Positions 35,758 through 44,678 of a stretch of 64,000 bases of DNA are shown here, piece after piece (position 1 is the first letter of the stretch; each line of letters opens with the position of its first letter). A model generated the notes under the pieces. That model was given only the letters and a program-made list of their open reading frames with translations, was not told where the DNA came from and made no database searches. Source of the DNA: Cecembia rubra (GTDB lineage Bacteria; Bacteroidota; Bacteroidia; Cytophagales; Cyclobacteriaceae). The translations under genes and the position numbers were made by a program. The DNA lies in assembly GCF_003014575.1 (NCBI RefSeq), contig NZ_PYGF01000001.1:434001-498000 (forward strand), given 5' to 3'.

Positions 35758-36306
35758 ATGACCGGTCAAGACTTTTTATTAACCTCCTCTGATTTAAGCG
35801 AATTCGTAACAGGGTTTTTGCATTTTAAAGGAGAATATAAAAGCCCTTATCAAATTCCAATGTATGAAAATAGCTTATGCATAGGAGTTCCTTTGGGAAA
35901 ACCTTTTGACCTGTATTTGGGAGGTAATGATTTAAATGATGAATCCATTTATATTGAATCTTTTGACAAGCCTTATGTGATCAATGCACTCGAGGGAGTA
36001 CATCATATTTGGGTAAGTGGAAATATTAGTTTAGTCATCCCTGTTTTTACCGCTAAAGGGACTGAAATACTGCTTCAGAACTTTGTTATCCATCCTAATC
36101 AAAATATCTATCCCTTATCAAGAAACGGACTGCCAATTTTTAACCTCTTGGTCAGAAAGCAGCTTCGCGGCATACAAAGTGACCAGGAGGGTTTGGAAAT
36201 TGTGGATAAGGAATTAGCGAGGTTTTTTAAGAAGTATATGTCCAAAGAACCGCATTCCAATAATGAAAATGAAAGGATCTTGGGAGAGGAAAAAGAGGTG
36301 TTATAA
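35758..36306 (+). CDS. AraC-type sensor-domain-like protein without DNA-binding domain (paralog 2)
   Basis: A 182-residue cytoplasmic paralog of the 32578 gene. Matching positions are LTSSDLSEFVTGF, CIGVPLGKPFDLY, SFDKPY, FTAKGTEILL, NGLPIFNLLVRKQLR and EGLEIVDKELARFFKKY. Like its relative it has no HTH and ends in a polar tail. It is divergent from the sensor kinase, with the shared palindrome 72 bp upstream of its ATG. The adhesin gene begins 380 bp downstream on the same strand. The conserved arrangement suggests co-regulation with the two-component system. The function itself is unknown. Confidence 0.7.
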   Translation: MTGQDFLLTSSDLSEFVTGFLHFKGEYKSPYQIPMYENSLCIGVPLGKPFDLYLGGNDLNDESIYIESFDKPYVINALEGVHHIWVSGNISLVIPVFTAKGTEILLQNFVIHPNQNIYPLSRNGLPIFNLLVRKQLRGIQSDQEGLEIVDKELARFFKKYMSKEPHSNNENERILGEEKEVL

Positions 36307-36685
36307 CTAAATCTGGAGATAGAAATTCATCTTTTCAAATGTTAAGACAATGTGGCCAGATGGACAGCATTCAGAATTAGGCATTTGTAATTGGAAATCC
36401 ATATTGTTATCTGAATGAAAAAATTTCTCAAAAAACGCCAGCACTTTGGTAAATAGGTTTCATTGTAATTTTTTCTAGTTAAAATTAGCTTTTGTTAAAA
36501 AAAACAAATTACTATACTTGAAATACAGATTTTTTTGTTTTAATTGTATTTTCGTCTATTAATGTAGATATTCTTGTTTTTATTTCGATTAACCTAATGA
36601 AAAGCCTTTGTATAGTTTCAATTTCCCCAAGCCTTGGCTGTGCTTTACAAACTTGTTGCTTATTAGGTAATTTGTTTTACTTAAA
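36307..36685 (+). other. upstream region of the T9SS adhesin gene, 379 bp
   Basis: No gene is visible. A candidate promoter is TTTG at 36491-36494, 18 bp, then TATACTTG at 36513-36520, one mismatch from TAnnTTTG. It would give a leader of about 160 nt. The AAATACCC palindrome found before the two paralog genes does not occur here. Confidence 0.35.
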
Positions 36686-39600
36686 ATGGAAATTAGAAAA
36701 TCATTAATTTTTAGTTTTTTAGCCTTGGTTTTTATCCTGACAATATTCAGGTTAACCGCTATTGTCGGTACCTCAGGCTATATTTTCCCAAAAATAGCAG
36801 AGGAAGATCCTGTTGCTGATTTTACATTTGATCCTGAAGTCCTATGTGCCGATCAGGCCATAAAATTCACCAATACTTCAACAGGAGATAGTCTCAGCTA
36901 TGAATGGAATTTTGGAGATGGTAAAACTTCAACTTTAAAAGATCCTAGCCATATTTTTTCAACAGTAGCAGGAGGAGGAACTCAAACCTTCAATGTAAAG
37001 CTTACAATAAAAGACAAAAGGGATAGTGTGAGATCCATTACAAAATCTGTCACAGTAAATCAGGTCCCATCTATGGCTGTAGGTTCTGATAAGGGTAGCG
37101 TCGATTTTGAAAACCTTTCTTATTTTATTCTTTGCGAAAACAGTTCTTCTGTTTTTACTTTTTATAACAATTCCACAACAAGAAGTACCAACGTCTTATA
37201 TGAAATTGATTGGGGTGATGGATCAACACCATTTAGTGATTCAGATTGGACAGAGCTTTCCCATGAATACGATAGAGGCATTTATGATATCACTTACACC
37301 ATTACTTCAGCCAATGGCTGTAAATTCACTAAAAAATATGGGGTTTTTGTAGGAGGAAATCCAGCTGTAGGCTTAGGTAATCCGGGAAACACCAATGTTT
37401 GTGTGGGGTCACAACTTACCTTTCCTATCACGGGTACTGAAAATAACCCTGAGGGAACCCGTTATTTTGTGTTCTTTTCTGATGATTTCAACAATCCCCA
37501 AATTTTTGAACATCCTGCTCCTCCAACGGTTACACATACTTTCGGGAGTGGTTCTTGTAGTTTTTTTGCAGATGGTTTCAATAACTCTTTTTCAGTGAGG
37601 ATTATTGCAGTCAATCCCTGTTCTTCATCTGCAGCTACAGTAGTGCCCATATACGTATCTGAAAATCCAAACCCGTTGATTGATCTTCCCAAAGATCCAG
37701 TTTGTAAGGATGTTGCCGTTCAGATCAGAAATAGAAAAGAGGAAGGAAAAGAAGTGGCGACTAATGGGCAATGTTCAGACCCAAGGTTTGTCTGGGAAAT
37801 TTCCCCGGCCACAGGATGGGTATTGGATGGTGGAAGCTTGGGCACCATTAACAATCCAAGCTCCCCTAATTCCTGGGTATCTGGGACAGAGTTTATTTTC
37901 CCAAGATTCACTGAAGCAGGTACATACACGATCAAATTGACAACGGGAAATAGGTGCGGAATCAAATTTAAAGAAGAAACCATTTGTGTAATTCCGGAGC
38001 CTGTTCCTGATTTTCAATTGGACAATATTTTGGTGTGCGCTCCCGATATCGTGGAAGCCACCAATACTTCAAATGTCCTTGGGGCATGTGATCTTGACTT
38101 TTTCCAATGGTCAGTGGCCTATAATGGGGGCAATTGTGGCCCGGGGGCTGATTGGAAATTCGCTGAAGGAAATGCGCAATCTCCCAATGCAAAATTTGAA
38201 TTTATCAATCCTGGAAGATATACCATTACCTTGACTGCCTCTACCTCCTGCGGTACTTTCTCAAAAAGTCAAGAAGTGGTGGTCTCTACACCTCCAATAG
38301 TTGAAATCAACAATATCCAAGATCTTTGTGTCAATGGATCAATTAGTCCAAGTGCTAATGTAAGGGCCTGCGATGATGGGCAAATCAGCTACAAATGGAC
38401 TTTTGAAGGAGGAATCCCCAGCTCTTCCGAAGAGGAGGTTCCAGGACAAATTTTATTTGATAGCCCTGGAGAAAAAATCATTACCCTGGAAGTAAGCTCT
38501 TCCTGTGGAACAACGATAAAAACACAGTCCATCAATGTCAACCCACTTCCTCAAGTAGATGCAGGTGCGGACATTGAGATTTGTGAAGGGGAATCACTTA
38601 CTTTAAATGGGACAGTCTTGCCGGTGGGAAATTACAATTTTCAATGGACAGCTGATCCTGTTTCAAATATTATTGGTGCAAATACCTTAACGCCAACAAT
38701 ATCTCCCCGGGTGAATACCACCTACACCCTGAGGGCAAGAAATACAGTGACAGGCTGTGAGGAATTTGACCAGATAACAGTAACTGTGATACCTGCCCCG
38801 GTGGTGGTTTTTGATATTCCCAATCAGGTAATCTGTTCGGGGGAAAGCACTTTGCCTGTCAATATTTTCTCAGATCCAACAGGAGAGCAAATAAAATGGA
38901 CCGTCAATGGAAACGGAATTGCCGGCCTGAACATTTCAGAAGGGGAGAACCTTATACCCTCTTTTACCTTGGTAAATACCTCCAACTCAGCAATTGAGTT
39001 GGTATTCACTGCCCAGATTGTCAAAGAAGATGCAGGAAACTGTACTTTGACTCCAGGAACTTATGTTATTACCGTAAAACCGGAACCTTCCTTTAAAGAT
39101 GAGACTTTAGAAATATGCAGTGAACAGGACTTTTCTTACATTCCAGAAGGATTTGTTCCCGGCACTACTTTTCTATGGACATCAGCAGCACCTAATGGAA
39201 TCATTGGAAACACCAATAATACCACAGTCCAACAAGCGGCTGTGACTGATAAACTGATCAATGAGACCAATGTTCCTTTAGAGCTGTTATATACCATCAC
39301 ACCCTTCCTTGGCGGTTGTTCCGGTGATCCCTTTCAGTTGAGTGTGACAGTATTGCCATCACCAGTTGTTGATTTTTCAATACCAGATCAGATCATTTGC
39401 ACTGGTGGATTCACCGAAGAAGTAATTATCAGTTCAGATGTAGAAACAGCCCAATTTACCTGGACAGCCATAGCCAATGGAGCATTAGGCGTCATCCCTT
39501 CTGGTGTAGGCAATCTGATACCTGTCCAACAGATTATCAATCCAAGCCAGAATCCAATTATTGTTAGATTTGAGGTCTTTGGTAGCGTATCAGGTGAAAA

Positions 39601-41605
39601 CAGCTGTGCGGGCCTGCCTAAAATTTACCGAATTACAGTCAACCCTTCTATTTCCCTGGTTTCTGAGGTTTCTGATTATTCCGGATTTCAAATCAGCTGT
39701 ACAGGGGCAAATGATGGTTTTATCCGATTGAATCCAAGGGGAGGTAGTGGTAATTATACCTTTACCTGGACTGGACCAAATGGGTTCAAATCCAATCAAA
39801 AAGATATCAACAATTTACCTCCAGGTAATTACAGTGTATTGATCGAAGACGAATTTGGGTGTAGTCTGGAAAAGGATTTTACTTTGGTAGAACCCAGTCC
39901 TTTAGCTGCCGAATTGGCTTCCACCAGGGATATATTTTGTTCTGGAGAGTCAACTGGTCAGATTTTCATCAAAGTTTCAGGTGGAGTCTCAGCATTTCCT
40001 TACCAATTTAACTGGTTTAGAAATGGACAGCCTTTCAATGCCACAGGACAGAATTTAATAGACGTTCCATCAGGAATTTATGAAGTTGAGATAGCTGACC
40101 GGAATGGATGTGTGATTGCTCTTGGACCGATTGAACTCATCCAACCTGAACTCCCATTGGTGATTGGTTTTGAAAAAACAGATATTTCCTGCTATGATGC
40201 CAATGACGGATTTATCAAACTGGATATTCAGGGAGGGGTTCCTCCTTTCCGAATAGCATGGAACAATAATTCCACAAGGGATGAATTGAATAATTTGGGG
40301 CCTGGTAACTATACGGTACAGGTAAGTGATCAGGCAGGATGTGTGAAGACCCAAACCATTATCATAGAGGACGCACCACTTTTCAGAATTCTTCCTGAAG
40401 TGAGGCAAATCTCCTGTTTTGGTAAAAAAGATGGATATATAAAATTGAATTTCGAAGGGGGAGTGGGTAAGCCCATCGTCTTGTGGAATAATGGGGAGGA
40501 TCGAAATGAGTTATTTAACCTAGGTCCGGGCACTTATAGTGTTTTGATAAAAGATGAAACAGACTGTGAGATCCGCAGCACATTCAACATAGTAGAACCG
40601 GCAGAATTGCTGATAGAGCCACAGATATTTGATGCCATCGATTGTATTAATCCTCAAAGTGGATCCATCAATTTAGGAATTTCAGGAGGTAGGCCACCCT
40701 ACACTTATGTTTGGAGCAATGGTCAAACTTCCTCTAATCTCACAAATATTCCTGCAGGCCAATACAATGTGGTAGTAAGAGATGCTTCCGGATGTGAAAT
40801 CAAAGGAACATTTGAAGTAAAAAGACCGGCACCATTAGCCATTACCTCAGTAAGGAGAACCTTTATTGCCTGTGATCCCCGTCTGATTGAAGAAGAAATT
40901 CAGGTCAGTATTTCAGGAGGAGTTGCCCCTTATAGAATTAACTGGTCAGGTGGAAAAGTCTCACAAAACGGTCAGGTCATGAACACAACCAAGGCAGGTT
41001 TATATACGGTACAAATCACCGATGGGGCAGGATGTACAACTACACAGTCTTATGAAGTCAAAAACTTAGATGTGCTTCCTGATTTAGCCATTCAGTCTCT
41101 GGCATTTGATCAGTATAAATCTTACTTGGTGAACTTTGAAATCCAATTCTGGAACAGGTCATTCGGTGAGATAGCTGGGTATTATTGGGATTTTGGGGAT
41201 GGTAATTTCAGTACGGAGGAAAATCCTAAACATTCCTATTTAAAAGAAGGAGAATATGAAGTGATACTTAAAGTCACTGATATATATGGTTGTGTTTCAG
41301 AGGTAAAAAGTAGGATAAAAGTTTTTGACTATTTTCTGGTTATGCCCAATGCTTTTACTCCCAATGGTGATGGAGTCAATGATTATTTCTTTCCAAGATT
41401 TATCAATATCGCTTCATTGGAATTTTGGGTATTAAATAAATGGGGGGAGACAATATTCTACACGGACGACAAAGACTCCAAAGGATGGGACGGTACAGTT
41501 GGGGGCAAAGAAGTCCCAGCTGGAAACTACTTGTACAAGTTGAGCTTTAAGACACTTGATGGGAGAAAGCAGGATAAAACAGAGGTATTCTTATTACTCA
41601 AATGA
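36686..41605 (+). CDS. giant PKD/SprB-repeat surface protein with T9SS type B sorting domain
   Basis: A 1639-residue exported adhesin-like protein. A hydrophobic N-terminal signal (residues 5-30) is followed by a PKD domain (about 44-130, YEWNFGDGKTSTLKDPSH). Several more PKD/Ig-like beta domains with conserved cysteines follow to residue 700. Then come three PKD-like modules (about 705-1000; IPNQVICSGEST and IPDQIICTGGF). Six SprB repeats fill about 1003-1460, then a last PKD (YYWDFGDGNFSTEENPKHSY). The C-terminal domain MPNAFTPNGDGVND ... GGKEVPAGNYLYKL is the type B signal of gliding-associated T9SS cargo. It is overlapped by a PorP/SprF-like gene, the usual partner for type B cargo. The exact function (adhesion, gliding or a polymer) is not shown. 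Confidence 0.93.
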   Translation: MEIRKSLIFSFLALVFILTIFRLTAIVGTSGYIFPKIAEEDPVADFTFDPEVLCADQAIKFTNTSTGDSLSYEWNFGDGKTSTLKDPSHIFSTVAGGGTQTFNVKLTIKDKRDSVRSITKSVTVNQVPSMAVGSDKGSVDFENLSYFILCENSSSVFTFYNNSTTRSTNVLYEIDWGDGSTPFSDSDWTELSHEYDRGIYDITYTITSANGCKFTKKYGVFVGGNPAVGLGNPGNTNVCVGSQLTFPITGTENNPEGTRYFVFFSDDFNNPQIFEHPAPPTVTHTFGSGSCSFFADGFNNSFSVRIIAVNPCSSSAATVVPIYVSENPNPLIDLPKDPVCKDVAVQIRNRKEEGKEVATNGQCSDPRFVWEISPATGWVLDGGSLGTINNPSSPNSWVSGTEFIFPRFTEAGTYTIKLTTGNRCGIKFKEETICVIPEPVPDFQLDNILVCAPDIVEATNTSNVLGACDLDFFQWSVAYNGGNCGPGADWKFAEGNAQSPNAKFEFINPGRYTITLTASTSCGTFSKSQEVVVSTPPIVEINNIQDLCVNGSISPSANVRACDDGQISYKWTFEGGIPSSSEEEVPGQILFDSPGEKIITLEVSSSCGTTIKTQSINVNPLPQVDAGADIEICEGESLTLNGTVLPVGNYNFQWTADPVSNIIGANTLTPTISPRVNTTYTLRARNTVTGCEEFDQITVTVIPAPVVVFDIPNQVICSGESTLPVNIFSDPTGEQIKWTVNGNGIAGLNISEGENLIPSFTLVNTSNSAIELVFTAQIVKEDAGNCTLTPGTYVITVKPEPSFKDETLEICSEQDFSYIPEGFVPGTTFLWTSAAPNGIIGNTNNTTVQQAAVTDKLINETNVPLELLYTITPFLGGCSGDPFQLSVTVLPSPVVDFSIPDQIICTGGFTEEVIISSDVETAQFTWTAIANGALGVIPSGVGNLIPVQQIINPSQNPIIVRFEVFGSVSGENSCAGLPKIYRITVNPSISLVSEVSDYSGFQISCTGANDGFIRLNPRGGSGNYTFTWTGPNGFKSNQKDINNLPPGNYSVLIEDEFGCSLEKDFTLVEPSPLAAELASTRDIFCSGESTGQIFIKVSGGVSAFPYQFNWFRNGQPFNATGQNLIDVPSGIYEVEIADRNGCVIALGPIELIQPELPLVIGFEKTDISCYDANDGFIKLDIQGGVPPFRIAWNNNSTRDELNNLGPGNYTVQVSDQAGCVKTQTIIIEDAPLFRILPEVRQISCFGKKDGYIKLNFEGGVGKPIVLWNNGEDRNELFNLGPGTYSVLIKDETDCEIRSTFNIVEPAELLIEPQIFDAIDCINPQSGSINLGISGGRPPYTYVWSNGQTSSNLTNIPAGQYNVVVRDASGCEIKGTFEVKRPAPLAITSVRRTFIACDPRLIEEEIQVSISGGVAPYRINWSGGKVSQNGQVMNTTKAGLYTVQITDGAGCTTTQSYEVKNLDVLPDLAIQSLAFDQYKSYLVNFEIQFWNRSFGEIAGYYWDFGDGNFSTEENPKHSYLKEGEYEVILKVTDIYGCVSEVKSRIKVFDYFLVMPNAFTPNGDGVNDYFFPRFINIASLEFWVLNKWGETIFYTDDKDSKGWDGTVGGKEVPAGNYLYKLSFKTLDGRKQDKTEVFLLLK
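39692..41070 (+). repeat. six SprB repeats inside the adhesin
   Basis: Each unit is about 70-77 residues with the pattern I-C---(D/N)-G-I-L---GG--PY---W, then LPPGNY-V-I-D-(D/N)GC. The units open at ISCTG, IFCSG, ISCYD, ISCFG, IDCIN and IACDP. The last copies are the most divergent. SprB repeats are known from the gliding adhesin SprB of Flavobacterium. Confidence 0.85.
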
Positions 41606-42627
41606 TAAAAAATTCACAAATCATTTTATTCGTCTTGTATTTCCTTTGTTCCGCAGTATTCGGGCAGGATTTCCATTATTCCCAGTTTTATGCAGCTCCT
41701 TTGTATTTGAACCCTGCAATGGCCGGTAGTACGGAACTCTCTAGGGTGGGTATCAATTACCGAAAACAATGGCCTGGCCTTGCCCATGATTTCAATTCCT
41801 ATTCCGCATATTTGGATCACTATAGTTATGACCTAAGAAGTGGAATGGGTATAGCTGTGAACAGTTTTCAGGAATCCAATATGAGAATCAATACTTCTGA
41901 TGTTTCCTTTTTTTATGCCTATAACCTAAGGTTGTCCGAATCCATGAATTTCAGGATGGGTAGCCAAGTTGGGATATTCAGAAGAAGCACGGCTTTGGAT
42001 AACATCCTATTTGGTGATCAGATAGACTTGTTCAATAGAACGGTGAATCCCACTTCCATTGATGATATTCCAAATTTTGAACCTTATACCTACCTGGATA
42101 TTTCTTTTGGAGGATTGCTTACAGGAGAGACCTTTTGGTTGGGGGCATCAGCCCACCATGTCAACCGGCCTAATCTCAGTTTTTTTCCGGACAATGAAAT
42201 CGGTTACCTTCCCGTTAAATGGAGTGTGCACGGTGGTTATACCATTCCTTTGGGAACAAATGATTACTTCGGTTCCAAATTTGACAATCAGGTTTCTATA
42301 TTGCTCAATTATAAAAACCAGGGGCCTTTTCGGCAGTTGGACATAGGTTCACAGTTTATGTACAAAAATGTGATTTCAGGAATCGGTTATAGGGGTATTC
42401 CAGGGGTGAGGAGTATGCCCAACCAGGACTCCATTATTTTCCTATTGGGTTTGGCCTTGGAAAATGGTATGGTTATCGGTTACAGTTATGATTTCATGAT
42501 TTCTAATGTAGGTACACAGACCAGGGGAGCCCATGAAATTTCTTTGCGCTACCAATTTTTGATGGGCGATCCCAGAAAAAGAAACCAGAGAAGCAGGGTC
42601 TTGCGCTGTTTTGATTATATGATGTAA
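41602..42627 (+). CDS. PorP/SprF-family T9SS outer-membrane protein
   Basis: A 341-residue outer-membrane beta-barrel of the PorP/SprF group, which assists secretion or anchoring of T9SS type B cargo. The signal peptide ends SAVFGQ. The family opening FHYSQFYAAPLYLNPAMAG and VGINYRKQWP is clear, and the C-terminal strands end GYSYDFMISN and SLRYQF. The start codon overlaps the adhesin stop by 4 bp (ATGA), so translation is coupled. This linkage matches known SprB-SprF and similar type B cargo pairs. Confidence 0.93.
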   Translation: MIKNSQIILFVLYFLCSAVFGQDFHYSQFYAAPLYLNPAMAGSTELSRVGINYRKQWPGLAHDFNSYSAYLDHYSYDLRSGMGIAVNSFQESNMRINTSDVSFFYAYNLRLSESMNFRMGSQVGIFRRSTALDNILFGDQIDLFNRTVNPTSIDDIPNFEPYTYLDISFGGLLTGETFWLGASAHHVNRPNLSFFPDNEIGYLPVKWSVHGGYTIPLGTNDYFGSKFDNQVSILLNYKNQGPFRQLDIGSQFMYKNVISGIGYRGIPGVRSMPNQDSIIFLLGLALENGMVIGYSYDFMISNVGTQTRGAHEISLRYQFLMGDPRKRNQRSRVLRCFDYMM

Positions 42628-43178
42628 TTTTTTGCTTTTAGGGTTGTAGTTTTTGTAATGCTTATGGCTGATCCAAAGGATGAGGCTGTCCTCGAGTTTG
42701 TCAATGTTGCCATAGTTCGCCTTCAATTGTATGTGGGGAGTAGTTTCCATAGTTCTAATTGTTGTAATGGGTCAGCATCGCAGTACGATGGTTATCATTT
42801 TTGTCGTAGTTGTCTTGGTTATCCCTTGAAACTTTTATCATTTAAACACTTTTCACTTAGATACAAGTAGATCTAAAAAACTATAATCTGATTTTTTATC
42901 ACAACTTGTCCCGGATTCGGGAGAGAAACATAGCCCCACATAGTTATCCCTGATATCAACCGCCTGATTTTAAACACAAAGGATTGGTAATGGGTCACCT
43001 ATGTTTTCTATGATCATTATGTGGTTATATATTTTTTTCACCACAAAGAAAAATAGATCAAATTGTTCTCCCGGGTTTGATCAATCTTATTTCTGAACAA
43101 CAGTCAAAAAAAAGACCACCGAGGTTTCAAAAACCTCAGCGGTTCCAGTCTTATTTCTTGAGTCTTGTGTCTTAAGTC
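42628..43178. other. intergenic region, 551 bp
   Basis: It lies between convergent genes. I find no convincing gene; a short plus-strand frame at 42658-42870 has low-complexity Cys/Ser-rich translation and overlaps another weak frame. Features seen are a GATCAAA/TTTGATC inverted pair around 43055-43081, the terminator at 43106-43145, and a degenerate CTTGAGTCTT stretch at about 43157-43180. Confidence 0.45.
43106..43145 (-). terminator. rho-independent terminator for the glutaryl-CoA dehydrogenase gene
   Basis: Read on the minus strand, a stem built on CCGCTGAGGTTT and AAACCTCGGTGG with a short loop is followed by CTTTTTTT. It lies 34-70 bp past the stop codon at 43179. Confidence 0.8.
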
Positions 43179-44387
43179 TTACTTAAACGCCGGAATACCC
43201 GTAATTTCATGACCCAAAATCAACAAATGTATATCATGGGTACCCTCATAAGTCACCACAGATTCAAGGTTCATCATATGTCTCATAATTGGATATTCGC
43301 CGGTGATACCCATACCACCATGGATCTGTCTGGCCTCCCTCGCAATTTCTAAAGCCATAGCCACATTGTTTCGTTTGGCCATGGAAATCTGAACAGTAGT
43401 AGCTTTGCCTTCATTCATCATTAAACCCAGTTTCCAGTTTAATAATTGTGCCTTAGTAATTTCGGTAAGCATTTCAGCCAGTTTTTTCTGGATCAATTGG
43501 AATGATCCGATGGGTTTGTCAAATTGAATCCTTTCCATGGCATATCTTCTGGCAGAATCGTAGCAGTCCATGGCCGCTCCCACAGCTCCCCAAGCAATAC
43601 CATAACGGGCTGAATCCAGGCACATCATTGGAGCACCCAAACCGTTTTTTCCAGGCAAAAGATTCTCTTTTGGCACTTTTACATTGTCAAATACCAATTC
43701 ACCAGTAGCTGATGCCCTTAGCGACCATTTACCATGGGTTTCTGGGGTAGAGAAACCTTCCATGCCTCTTTCCACAATCAAACCATGAATTCTTCCTGCT
43801 TCATTCTTGGCCCAAACCACAGCGATATCTGCTTTTGGAGAATTGGAAATCCACATTTTGGCACCGTTCAACAAGTAGTGGTCACCCATATCCTTGAAAT
43901 TAGTCACCATCCCTGAAGGATTTGAACCAAAGTCAGGTTCAGTCAAGCCAAAGCAACCCAGCATTTCTCCGGATGCCAGTTTGGGGAGGTATTTTCTTTT
44001 TTGTTCCTCAGAACCAAATTTGTAAATAGGGTACATTACCAGGGAGCCCTGTACTGAAGCTGTAGAACGCATGCCTGAATCACCTCTTTCGATCTCTTGC
44101 ATGATAAGGCCATAAGCAATGTAGTCCAAACCACCACCGCCATATTCTGCAGGTATCTGTGGACCAAAAGCACCCACATCTCCAAACTTCTTTACGATTT
44201 CATAGGGAAAATGGGCTTTTTGCGCCCAGCCTTCGATATAAGGACTGATTTCTTTTTTAACAAACTCCCTGATCGAAGAACGGATCAATTTATGCTCCTC
44301 GGACAATAGATCGTCCACACCATAAAAATCAACCCCCTCAAAAAGGTCCTGTTTCATTGATTTCTGCACTTCGGAAGTATGCGCCAT
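43179..44387 (-). CDS. probable glutaryl-CoA dehydrogenase (acyl-CoA dehydrogenase family)
   Basis: FAD enzyme converting glutaryl-CoA to crotonyl-CoA and CO2. The 402-residue product has acyl-CoA dehydrogenase motifs GCFGLTEPDFGSNP and ARQIHGGMGITGEYPIMRH. The C-terminal SVVTYEGTHDIHLLILG is a glutaryl-CoA dehydrogenase hallmark, with catalytic Glu381. GDSGMRSTASVQGSLVMYPI also fits that subgroup. It is divergent, 291 bp apart, from a tryptophan 2,3-dioxygenase-family gene. Aerobic tryptophan degradation can run to glutaryl-CoA, so a pathway link is possible. The alternative is another short-chain acyl-CoA dehydrogenase. Confidence 0.88.
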   Translation of the reverse strand: MAHTSEVQKSMKQDLFEGVDFYGVDDLLSEEHKLIRSSIREFVKKEISPYIEGWAQKAHFPYEIVKKFGDVGAFGPQIPAEYGGGGLDYIAYGLIMQEIERGDSGMRSTASVQGSLVMYPIYKFGSEEQKRKYLPKLASGEMLGCFGLTEPDFGSNPSGMVTNFKDMGDHYLLNGAKMWISNSPKADIAVVWAKNEAGRIHGLIVERGMEGFSTPETHGKWSLRASATGELVFDNVKVPKENLLPGKNGLGAPMMCLDSARYGIAWGAVGAAMDCYDSARRYAMERIQFDKPIGSFQLIQKKLAEMLTEITKAQLLNWKLGLMMNEGKATTVQISMAKRNNVAMALEIAREARQIHGGMGITGEYPIMRHMMNLESVVTYEGTHDIHLLILGHEITGIPAFK

Positions 44388-44678
44388 AACTGTTTTGGTT
44401 TATTGCTAATTAAAACGGATTTTTACAGCTTGTAAACCATATTATGAATTAGTTTTCGTAGTCAGGGCTGGCCACACAAAAAAATCAGTCACTTTAGAGA
44501 TTAAGCCATAGCAATGCTATACCGGATTCGAAATGTGAAGAATTAAAACAAATGATTTTTATGTGTTTTCAGCATGTCTTAGAATTTCTAATGCATATTT
44601 TGGGTTTATTCTGTATTCCTGCCTGAAATAAATAAGATCCCACTTAAAAAACTACCTTATCGCGTAAAAAATTAGCAT

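Noticed and set aside
36307-36685. A copy of the AAATACCC palindrome before the adhesin gene
   Set aside because: I looked for ATACC/GGTAT half-site pairs with 6-bp spacing and found none in this region.
39692-41070. DNA repeats of about 200-230 bp that might suggest a CRISPR or tandem DNA array
   Set aside because: They are codon-diverged SprB protein repeats inside one continuous gene, without the short identical repeats and unique spacers of CRISPR.
42658-42870. 70-codon plus-strand frame after the PorP/SprF gene
   Set aside because: Ser/Cys-rich low-complexity translation, a competing reverse frame, no promoter and no recognisable family.
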